Assembly: GCA_937942105.1 (NCBI GenBank)
Contig: CALDFS010000098.1
Coordinates: 1 to 12,734, forward strand
Reading direction: 5' to 3'
DNA from: an uncultured Ruminococcus sp.
GTDB lineage: Bacteria > Bacillota > Clostridia > Oscillospirales > Ruminococcaceae
DNA: 12,734 nt
This document shows, in pieces, positions 1-6,648 of the stretch. Made by a program: the position numbers and the translations under genes. Numbering within the stretch: position 1 is the stretch's first letter; each line of letters opens with the position of its first letter. Below the pieces are notes generated by a model. The model was not told where the DNA came from, made no database searches, and saw only the letters and a program-made list of their open reading frames with translations.

Positions 1-1901
1 AGAACCAGATGCGCGGTCTTTACTCCAACAGAAGGCTTTATATCGACGGCGTTGTTCCCTGCGCCGAGGTTGAAGCTGTTAAGTTCTACTATTCCGAAAT
101 GTGGGAGTGCGTAACTCCTAAGGACGCTGACGGCAACACAATTTACTTCTGGCTTGAAGCCGGCGACCACGAGCTTGGTCTTGAAGCAGTTCCCGGCGAG
201 ATAGGCAATATAATGAGAAGACTTGACGATATTGTTTACTATCTCAACAGCTACTACCGTCAGATTCTTCAGATAACCTCACCCACGCCCGACGAATACA
301 ACACTTACATGATCCACAAGCAGATCCCTTCCATCCTTCCCGACTTTGAGGTTTACGCTCAGCAGCTCAGAGATATCAAGTCGGAAATCGAGGTTCTGGC
401 AGGAACAGAGGGTACCGAAGCCGTTTCTCTTGAAACCATGGCTAAGCTTTTGGACAAGTGCATAAAAAGACCTGACGATATCCCTTCAATGCTTGGTCAG
501 ATAAAGGACGATATAACATCGCTCTCGCAGTGGATGACCGACTACCGCAGCCAGTATCTCGAAGTAGACATCATCGAGATTCAGTCTGCTGATTATGAGT
601 TCACTACTGTTAAGGAAAACTTCTTCGGCAAGATGAAGTTTGCATTCCAGTCCTTCATCGGCTCCTTCTTCGAGGATTACAACGTTCTTTCCGATGAAAA
701 TGAGGATGCTTTGAACGTTTGGGTATCCTTAGGACGTGACCAGGCTCAGATAGTTAAGGAATTGGTTGACTCCTACTTCGTTGAAGAAACAGGCATACCG
801 ATATCCGTTAACCTTGTTCAGGGCGGTATCCTTGAAGCTACCCTTGCAGGCAAGGGACCTGACGTTGCCCTCTTCATCGGCGGCGACTTCCCGATTCAGC
901 TTGCCGCGCGTGACTGCTTGGTTGACCTTTCACAGTTTGAAGACTATAACGAGATAATCAAGCGCTTCGCTCCTAATATTATGACCCTTTATACATATCA
1001 GGGCGGAGTTTACGGTCTTCCTATTTCTCAGAACTTCCCGATGATGTTCTGCCGTACCGACGTTTTGCAGTCCTTCGGCTACTATGAAGCGCCCGAGGAT
1101 TGGGATGCTCTTATCGGAATGCTTCCCACCCTTCAGCGCAGCTACATGGGCGTTGGTCTTAACTTCGATGTTTTCGGTTCGTTCATAGTACAGCGCGGAC
1201 TTAACTACTACAACGAATCCAAGACCGCAACAATATTCGACAATCCTATGGCTGTTGACGCTTTCGAGGTTTGGACGAAGTTCTACACCACCTATAGCTT
1301 CCAGCAGTCGTTCGACCAGTTCAGCCGTTTCCGTACCGGTGAGTATCCCATTATCATAACCGGTTACACCTTCTATAACCAGCTGTACATGGCGGCTCCC
1401 GAAATCAGAGGACTTTGGGAATTCGACCTTGTTCCCGGCTACAGAAGAGATGACGGAACTGTTGACCACTCGGTAACTTCCTCCTCCGCCGGCGGAATCA
1501 TCTTCTCCAAGCTCAACGAAAAGCAGAGATCTGATGCCTGGGAGCTTATAAAGTGGTTCACCTCCGACGAAATCCAGTCCGAATACGGACGGTCGATTGA
1601 AGCTCTTCTCGGCCCTCTGGGACGATTCGATACCGCAAACTGCAACGCTTTGACAAAGCTTGCATGGTCGCAGTCTGAAATCGATCTTATCCTTGAGCAG
1701 ATGAGCTATACCGTAGAAATCGATATCATTCCCGCAACCTACATTGTAACACGTAACATAACCAACGCATTCAGAGAAACCGTTAACCTCAACAAGAACC
1801 CAAGAGATACTTTGCTTTGGTTCAACAGAGATATTAACGATGAAATTCTGAGAAAGTACGAGGAGCTCGGTATCGATATCGAGGACCTCGAGAATAAATA
1901 A
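1..1901 (+). CDS. Large extracellular solute-binding protein of a carbohydrate ABC transporter (5' end missing)
   Basis: The reading frame is open from the left edge. The first ATG, at position 9, has no visible ribosome site and no signal peptide follows it, so the true start lies upstream and this is a C-terminal part of at least 630 residues. Counting from that ATG, residues about 1-60 look like the end of a beta-sandwich or carbohydrate-binding-like domain (IYFWLEAGDHELGLE). Residues 64-225 are mainly helical and match no domain I can name. Residues 235-630 read as a type 1 sugar-binding protein (SBP_bac_1/8 class): NVWVSLGRDQAQIVKELV, then GKGPDVALFIGGDFP, the GGVYGLPISQNFPMMFCRTD hinge region, and AWELIKWFTSDEIQSEYG. 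The family captures sugars outside the cell and delivers them to the permeases, which follow after 17 bases. The large N-terminal extension makes it about twice the usual 400-450 residue size or more. The substrate cannot be read from the sequence. Confidence 0.9.
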   Translation, partial: NQMRGLYSNRRLYIDGVVPCAEVEAVKFYYSEMWECVTPKDADGNTIYFWLEAGDHELGLEAVPGEIGNIMRRLDDIVYYLNSYYRQILQITSPTPDEYNTYMIHKQIPSILPDFEVYAQQLRDIKSEIEVLAGTEGTEAVSLETMAKLLDKCIKRPDDIPSMLGQIKDDITSLSQWMTDYRSQYLEVDIIEIQSADYEFTTVKENFFGKMKFAFQSFIGSFFEDYNVLSDENEDALNVWVSLGRDQAQIVKELVDSYFVEETGIPISVNLVQGGILEATLAGKGPDVALFIGGDFPIQLAARDCLVDLSQFEDYNEIIKRFAPNIMTLYTYQGGVYGLPISQNFPMMFCRTDVLQSFGYYEAPEDWDALIGMLPTLQRSYMGVGLNFDVFGSFIVQRGLNYYNESKTATIFDNPMAVDAFEVWTKFYTTYSFQQSFDQFSRFRTGEYPIIITGYTFYNQLYMAAPEIRGLWEFDLVPGYRRDDGTVDHSVTSSSAGGIIFSKLNEKQRSDAWELIKWFTSDEIQSEYGRSIEALLGPLGRFDTANCNALTKLAWSQSEIDLILEQMSYTVEIDIIPATYIVTRNITNAFRETVNLNKNPRDTLLWFNRDINDEILRKYEELGIDIEDLENK

Positions 1902-1918
1902 GGAGGGGAGGAAGACTT

Positions 1919-2866
1919 ATGGCTAAAAAAGAAAAAAATGTTCCGGTAACGCGTGTAGACCCGCATAACAAGCGCGCCTATACCTGGCACCTTATGAAGC
2001 AGAATAAGGCTTGCTACGTAATGATGCTTCCGTTCTTCGTGCTCTTCACGATTTTTACCATTGTTCCCGTTGTAATGTCCTTCCCGCTGGGCTTAACAAG
2101 CTTCAACCTTGTTCAGTTCCCCAGATATATAGGACTGCAAAACTTCTACTCACTGTTCGTTAATGATGACGTTTTCCTTATCGCAATAAGAAATACCCTT
2201 ATCTTTGCGATATTCACAGGTCCGTTCTCATATGTTTTAAGCTTCATTCTGGCATGGCTTATAAATGAGATGAATCCGTTCTTAAAGGTATTCTTCACCT
2301 TCGTATTCTACGCTCCTTCGATGACGCCATCCGCCTTCGTAATCTGGCAGCTGGTATTCTCGGGCGATGCTTACGGATACCTTAACTCGGTTCTGATGGA
2401 TCTTGGAATCATCAACGCCGCCAAGCAGTGGCTGACCGATACGACATATATGATGACGGTAGTTATCATAGTTCAGCTCTGGTCTTCGATGGGTGCCGGA
2501 TTCCTGGCGCTTCGTGCAGGCTTCCAGAATATCGATACCGCCCTCTATGAAGCGGGCGCTATCGAAGGAATCCAGAACAGATTCCAGGAGCTGTTCACAA
2601 TCACCATCCCCGCAATGGGTCCTTCGCTTCTGTTCGCAGCCGTACTTGCAATTTCCGGCGCGTTCACAGTCGGAAGCGTTGGCTCGGCGCTCTGCGGAAT
2701 GCCTTCAACAGCCTACGCCGTTCATACCATTATGAACCACGCTCAGGACTATGGCTCGATTCGTTACGAAATGGGCTACGCTTCGGCGATATGTATGGTT
2801 CTCTTCGCGGCGATGCTTATTACAAACCATGTAATACGCAAGGCGCTGTCGAAGTTCACTGACTAA
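1919..2866 (+). CDS. Sugar ABC transporter permease, MalF/UgpA type (pair 1)
   Basis: This 315-residue inner-membrane permease has about six hydrophobic segments, the first at residues 32-55 (MMLPFFVLFTIFTIVPVVMS). The binding-protein-dependent permease signature (EAA loop), which docks on the ATPase, is at residues 211-231 (EAGAIEG, then FTITIP). IGLQNFYSLF at 71-80 is the usual MalF-type segment after TM1. The start is fixed by a strong AGGAGGGGAGG site ending a few bases before the ATG, 17 bases after the binding-protein stop. It should form a heterodimer with the next gene and import the ligand of the preceding binding protein. The length is normal and there is no extra periplasmic domain like that of E. 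coli MalF. The class is clear; the substrate is unknown. Confidence 0.93.
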   Translation: MAKKEKNVPVTRVDPHNKRAYTWHLMKQNKACYVMMLPFFVLFTIFTIVPVVMSFPLGLTSFNLVQFPRYIGLQNFYSLFVNDDVFLIAIRNTLIFAIFTGPFSYVLSFILAWLINEMNPFLKVFFTFVFYAPSMTPSAFVIWQLVFSGDAYGYLNSVLMDLGIINAAKQWLTDTTYMMTVVIIVQLWSSMGAGFLALRAGFQNIDTALYEAGAIEGIQNRFQELFTITIPAMGPSLLFAAVLAISGAFTVGSVGSALCGMPSTAYAVHTIMNHAQDYGSIRYEMGYASAICMVLFAAMLITNHVIRKALSKFTD

Positions 2867-2884
2867 TGAAGGAGGGGAGAAATA

Positions 2885-3844
2885 ATGGCGTCAGATAAAA
2901 GAATCACTGCGGAGCAGCAGGAAAAAATCCAGGAAAAGAAGCTCCGCAAGCTGAGAAGAAAGAAAGTCAATATAGATACCGTCCACGTAAAGAAGTCAAA
3001 GGGCAAGCATATCAACAGTTCATTGGGCGGCGATATCGCAATAGGAATACTGCTTTCACTTTTGGGAATATTCATGATCTTCCCGCTTTACTACTCGATA
3101 GTTCAGTCCTTCAAGCCTATAAGCGAGCTGTTCGTATTCCCGCCTAAGCTCTATGTTGTAGCTCCTACAACAGAAAACTTCTCCAACCTGTTCAAGGTAG
3201 CAGGAAACCTTTGGGTTCCCTTCTCAAGATACGTATTCAACTCCGTATTCATCACAGTTGCTATTTCGGTATTCCATGTTTTGGTTGTCTGCTGCTGTGC
3301 ATACTGCCTTTCAAAGTGCCGTTTCCCCGGATACGGATTCCTGAATCAGCTCATCGTAACCTCCCTTTTGTTCACATCAACAGCTACATGGATCATGCAG
3401 TTCGTTGTTATGGCGAAGATGGGAATGATAAACACTTATTGGGCGCTGATACTTCCGAGCGTTGCAACGCCTATGGGACTTTACCTTATGCGTCAGAGTA
3501 TGTCGACGATAAACGACTCTATTATAGACGCTGCAAAGGTTGACGGCGCGGGAGTATTCCGCACCTGCTGGCAGGTAGTTATTCCCAACCAGAAGCCTGC
3601 TATTGCAACCCTTATAATTTACGTATTCCAGGGCGCATGGAACGTTCAGGGCGGCGCGCTGGTTTACCAGGAAGACCTTAAAACCCTTCCTACCATCATG
3701 TCCCAGATAGCGGCTTCGGGTATTGCCCGTCAGGGTATTATCTACGCATCAGCCGTTGTGCTTATGATTCCTCCGCTCGTCATCTTCCTTATTGCTCAGA
3801 GTAACGTTATGGAAACCATGGCTAACTCCGGTATGAAGGATTAA
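2885..3844 (+). CDS. Carbohydrate ABC transporter permease, MalG/UgpE type (pair 1)
   Basis: This 319-residue partner permease starts with a highly basic, probably cytoplasmic N-terminus (residues 10-43, rich in Lys/Arg/Glu). It is followed by TM1 at about 50-74 and the MalG-type sequence IFPLYYSIVQSFKP. The EAA loop at residues 215-238 is textbook (DAAKVDGAGVFRTCWQVVIP), so ATPase docking should be intact. The start is supported by GGAGGGGAGA seven bases upstream of the ATG, and it lies 18 bases after the previous stop, so the two permeases are co-translated in register. A cluster of three cysteines (VVCCCAY, 134-140) in a membrane segment is a small oddity. It imports the same unknown ligand as its partner. 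Confidence 0.93.
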   Translation: MASDKRITAEQQEKIQEKKLRKLRRKKVNIDTVHVKKSKGKHINSSLGGDIAIGILLSLLGIFMIFPLYYSIVQSFKPISELFVFPPKLYVVAPTTENFSNLFKVAGNLWVPFSRYVFNSVFITVAISVFHVLVVCCCAYCLSKCRFPGYGFLNQLIVTSLLFTSTATWIMQFVVMAKMGMINTYWALILPSVATPMGLYLMRQSMSTINDSIIDAAKVDGAGVFRTCWQVVIPNQKPAIATLIIYVFQGAWNVQGGALVYQEDLKTLPTIMSQIAASGIARQGIIYASAVVLMIPPLVIFLIAQSNVMETMANSGMKD

Positions 3845-3885
3845 TCGAAAAACCATTATACTTATTAATACTATAGAAAAGGAAA

Positions 3886-3893
3886 AAGGTGAT
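3886..3893 (+). promoter_or_regulatory. Ribosome binding site that fixes a GTG start
   Basis: AAGGTGAT lies five bases before GTG 3899 and matches the right half of the consensus AAGGAGGTGAT. It selects that GTG, which also gives a proper signal peptide. The 54-base gap before this gene is AT-rich and is the longest within the array. Confidence 0.7.
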
Positions 3894-3898
3894 AAGCG

Positions 3899-5992
3899 GT
3901 GACGAGTAAAAACATTAAAAGAACGCTTTGCGTGCTCCTCGCACTGATAATGACCTGCTCGCTTATGGCGACTCAGGTATTTGCCGAGGACCCCTACGCA
4001 TCGTACAGCTATAACGCTTGGGCGGAAGCCGTACCCTCGCAGAACGGTTATCTTGTTAAAGACACGATAACCGCCGACGATATGGGTCTAAAACAGCTTT
4101 CAGACCCAACAAGCCCGCTGTTTATCAGCGAAAAAGAACCATCCAGTTTGAATGACGCTAAGGATTTCTACCTTTCCGACAAAAACGAGTTCTATATCGT
4201 TGATACCGGCAACAACAGAATCATTAAAACCGACATTAACTTCAACCTTCTTGCCTGCTACAAGACCTTTACAGGCTCAAAGGTAACAGAAGCGTTTGTG
4301 GATGCAGGCGGAAACCAGATAAAGCTTGGAGACGTTGATTTGTTCATGGAGTCTTACAGCGAGCTGACTCTTGACGGCAGCGGAAATCCGATAGTTCCCG
4401 CCGATACCAAGCTGCTTTTAGACAGTATCGGAAAGCCGGCTTTGGATAAAAACGATAATCCGGTAATCGTTAAGAATGTTGAGCTGCTTATGGCAGCAAA
4501 CAGCAATCTTGTTCTTGACGGCAACGGAAATCCGACAATGTCCGCAGAAGATATGCTGAAGCTTGATGCAAGCGGCAAGCCCACCTTCGATGAAAACGGC
4601 AACCCCGTAATCGTTAAGGATGACGGCTCGCAGGATGAAGAAGAGGAGCCGGAGGAGCCTGAAGCTCCCGCTGAACCGCCGGCAGAGCCTGAATTCGACG
4701 AAAACGGCAATCCCATCTTCAATGAAGAGGCAGCTACTACTGTAACCGGCAATATCCTTGTAAAGACTGTTGTTGACTTAAAGGCTCCGAGCGGCATTTT
4801 CGTTGACGAAGACGATATGATGTATATCGCCGACAAGGATAATCAGAGAATAATAAAGTGTAATCAGAACTGCGAAATAATCACTGAATACACCAAGCCC
4901 GATAGTGAGCTTTACAATTCTCAGTCGTTCTACTGCACCAAGGTGCTTGTAGACGCAGCAAAGAACGTTTACGTTATCTGCCCCGCCGTAAACAAGGGTG
5001 CTATAATGTATTCGCCTTCCGGAAGCTTTATCGGATACTACGGTGCTAACCGAGTTGAAGTAACGGCAGAGGTTATAAAGAACAAGATCTGGCGTAAATT
5101 CGCTTCCGAATCTCAGCTTCAGACAATAGAAAGAGCAACACCTGTTGAATATGCGAACTTCGATATCGACGATGAAGGCTTTATCTACACTGTAACCGAG
5201 GTTGCAAACGTTGCGACTGACGCTGTTAAGAAGCTCAACCCCGCCGGAAACAATATTCTTGAGCTTACAACGAATGCCGCCGACATTTCCTTCGGCGATC
5301 AGGAATCGGTTACATATTCCGGAACAACCTACGCAACCAGACTTACCGACATAACGATAGGCGATAACGGACTGATAAACATTCTTGACTACTCTTCAGG
5401 CCGTGTGTTCCAGTACGACAGAGAATGCAACCTTCTGTTCATCTTCGGATGCGATCAGGAGCAGCAGAATTCTGGTTTTGATAACCCCAACGCCGTTGAG
5501 TGCTTAGGAAATCTCGTCTATGTTCTGGACGGACGTAATCAGGACATAACCATATTCGAGGAAACCCTGTTCGGCGCCTATGTTCATGAGGCTGTTGAGC
5601 TGTTCAACAGAGGTCTTTATGAAGAAGCCATGGATTACTGGCTTGAAGTTATCAAGCGTGACGGTAACTACAACATGGCATACGTAGCGCTCGGAAGAGC
5701 TTACCTCAATCAGGATGATTATGACAACGCCATCAAGTACTTCAAGCTCGCCTTCGAGAATGAGGATTATGACAGAGCCTTTGAATCGAGACGTCAGGAA
5801 ATGCTCAGAGATAACTTTACTCTTATAGTAATACTGATAATAGTACTTATAGTCATCTGGCTGGTAATCAACTACTTAAAGAAGAAGGGCAAGATTCCGC
5901 AGAAGCTTTGGAGAACGTTCTTCAAGTGGATATGGTCAAAAATAAAGCCCGGAATTCAGAAAATAATCGCGAAGGGAGGAAAGAATAAATGA
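3899..5992 (+). CDS. Secreted NHL-repeat propeller / TPR protein with C-terminal membrane anchor
   Basis: This 697-residue protein has a signal peptide at residues 1-29 (KNIKRTLCVLLALIMTCSLM, cleavage near VFA/ED). NHL-type propeller blades follow: 88-120 (FYIVDTGNNRIIKTD), 294-330 (SGIFVDEDDMMYIADKDNQR), 347-381, 418-455, 481-520 and 527-555 (YVLDGRNQDITIFE). The first and second blades are separated by an insert (about 132-280) of Asp/Gly/Asn/Pro repeats and a Glu/Pro stretch. Residues 561-627 form about two TPR units (AVELFNRGLYEEAMDYWLEV; ALGRAYLNQDDYDNAIKYF). Residues 639-660 form one membrane helix, followed by a Lys-rich tail that should be cytoplasmic, which puts the propeller and TPR outside the cell. 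NHL propellers and TPRs usually bind proteins or glycans; no catalytic motif is evident. The stop overlaps the next start as ATGA, suggesting coupled synthesis with the Yip1 protein. A sensor, scaffold or ligand-handling role for the transporter is an inference. Confidence 0.85.
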   Translation: MTSKNIKRTLCVLLALIMTCSLMATQVFAEDPYASYSYNAWAEAVPSQNGYLVKDTITADDMGLKQLSDPTSPLFISEKEPSSLNDAKDFYLSDKNEFYIVDTGNNRIIKTDINFNLLACYKTFTGSKVTEAFVDAGGNQIKLGDVDLFMESYSELTLDGSGNPIVPADTKLLLDSIGKPALDKNDNPVIVKNVELLMAANSNLVLDGNGNPTMSAEDMLKLDASGKPTFDENGNPVIVKDDGSQDEEEEPEEPEAPAEPPAEPEFDENGNPIFNEEAATTVTGNILVKTVVDLKAPSGIFVDEDDMMYIADKDNQRIIKCNQNCEIITEYTKPDSELYNSQSFYCTKVLVDAAKNVYVICPAVNKGAIMYSPSGSFIGYYGANRVEVTAEVIKNKIWRKFASESQLQTIERATPVEYANFDIDDEGFIYTVTEVANVATDAVKKLNPAGNNILELTTNAADISFGDQESVTYSGTTYATRLTDITIGDNGLINILDYSSGRVFQYDRECNLLFIFGCDQEQQNSGFDNPNAVECLGNLVYVLDGRNQDITIFEETLFGAYVHEAVELFNRGLYEEAMDYWLEVIKRDGNYNMAYVALGRAYLNQDDYDNAIKYFKLAFENEDYDRAFESRRQEMLRDNFTLIVILIIVLIVIWLVINYLKKKGKIPQKLWRTFFKWIWSKIKPGIQKIIAKGGKNK
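4334..4621 (+). repeat. In-frame tandem duplication of 144 bp (48 residues) inside the NHL gene
   Basis: Residues 146-193 and 194-241 of the NHL protein align end to end without gaps; by eye 26 of 48 residues are identical. Each unit runs VxLxM, LDGxGNP, LxLD, GKP, then DxNxNPVIVK. Part of a further unit precedes it (VDAGGNQIKLGD, residues 134-145), and another (FDENGNPIF, 266-274) follows an acidic spacer. The DNA copies have diverged, so this is an old duplication kept in frame. Confidence 0.85.
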
Positions 5993-6624
5993 TTTATGAT
6001 ATGACGCCGATACAGTGGCTTAAACACGTTATCTTCCACCCCTTTGAAGGCTACGAGGATATGAGATGGAAAAAGCAGGGCTCGCTTGTCATAACAGCAG
6101 TAATTGTATTCTTCCTTTTCGTTGCTCAGGTTTTCAATGCAAGATTCGGCGGCTTTGCATATAATATGCGCGCCTACTCCGATATCTTCAATGTAGTTCC
6201 GATTCTGGTTCAGTCGATTGTTTACTACCTGACATGGGTAGTTGCAAACTGGTCCTTCTGCACGCTTTTGGACGGCGAAGGAAATATGAGAAGAATCGCT
6301 ATCTACTCGGCATACGCACTTGTTCCTTACATCGTTTGCAGCATCATCTCAACAACCATCACCTACTTCGTAACTCTGGATGAGAGCATCTGGGTAACAG
6401 CGGTATCGCAGATTGGCTTGTGGTGGTCGGTAGTGCTTATGGTAATGGGAATGAAGGCTTGCCACCAGTACACATTTACAAAAACAATAGTCTGCATTGT
6501 GCTGACAATCATCGGAATGCTGCTTATACTTTGCCTGCTCGTTCTGATAATGTCACTCTTCCAGCAGGTATGGCTCTTCTTCCTGACAATCTATACCGAA
6601 ATAATGTATAGAGTCAGAAGCTAA
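5989..6624 (+). CDS. Yip1-family multi-pass membrane protein
   Basis: This 211-residue protein is almost entirely hydrophobic, with about five membrane helices (roughly 33-50, 70-92, 104-127, 137-154 and 166-200). It has the layout of the YIP1 family (PF04893 type): a short N-terminal cytoplasmic part with PFEGYEDMRWKKQGS at 18-32, then NWSFCTLLDGEGNMRRIAI in the middle and YSAYALVPYI at 106-115. Those segments resemble, from memory, Yip1 proteins found beside DUF5696 and sugar permease genes in Clostridia and Paenibacillus. Eukaryotic Yip1 acts in vesicle traffic; the bacterial members have no established function. The ATG overlaps the stop of the NHL/TPR gene as ATGA and has GGGAGG nine bases upstream, so the two are probably translationally coupled and may form a membrane complex. 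It has no nucleotide-binding or enzymatic motif. The family call is good; the role is unknown. Confidence 0.8.
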   Translation: MIYDMTPIQWLKHVIFHPFEGYEDMRWKKQGSLVITAVIVFFLFVAQVFNARFGGFAYNMRAYSDIFNVVPILVQSIVYYLTWVVANWSFCTLLDGEGNMRRIAIYSAYALVPYIVCSIISTTITYFVTLDESIWVTAVSQIGLWWSVVLMVMGMKACHQYTFTKTIVCIVLTIIGMLLILCLLVLIMSLFQQVWLFFLTIYTEIMYRVRS

Positions 6625-6648
6625 CAAGAGCAGAAAGTGAGTATTGAT

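Noticed and set aside
9..11. ATG at position 9 as the true start of the binding protein
   Set aside because: The frame is already open before it, no ribosome site can be seen, and the following residues are a folded domain rather than a signal peptide. The gene is treated as cut by the window edge.
930..1469. Antisense open frame of 179 codons within the binding-protein gene
   Set aside because: It lies fully inside a well-supported coding region, and its translation matches no family I recognise.
3845..3898. Possible internal promoter before the NHL gene (TATACT at 3857-3862)
   Set aside because: The gap is AT-rich, but no acceptable -35 lies 16-18 bases upstream (TGAAGG at 17), so I do not call it.
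4354..4836. Antisense open frame of 160 codons within the NHL gene
   Set aside because: It is the mirror of the Asp/Gly/Asn/Pro repeat and Glu/Pro linker coding region, gives a Ser/Leu-rich low-complexity product, and has no recognisable domain.
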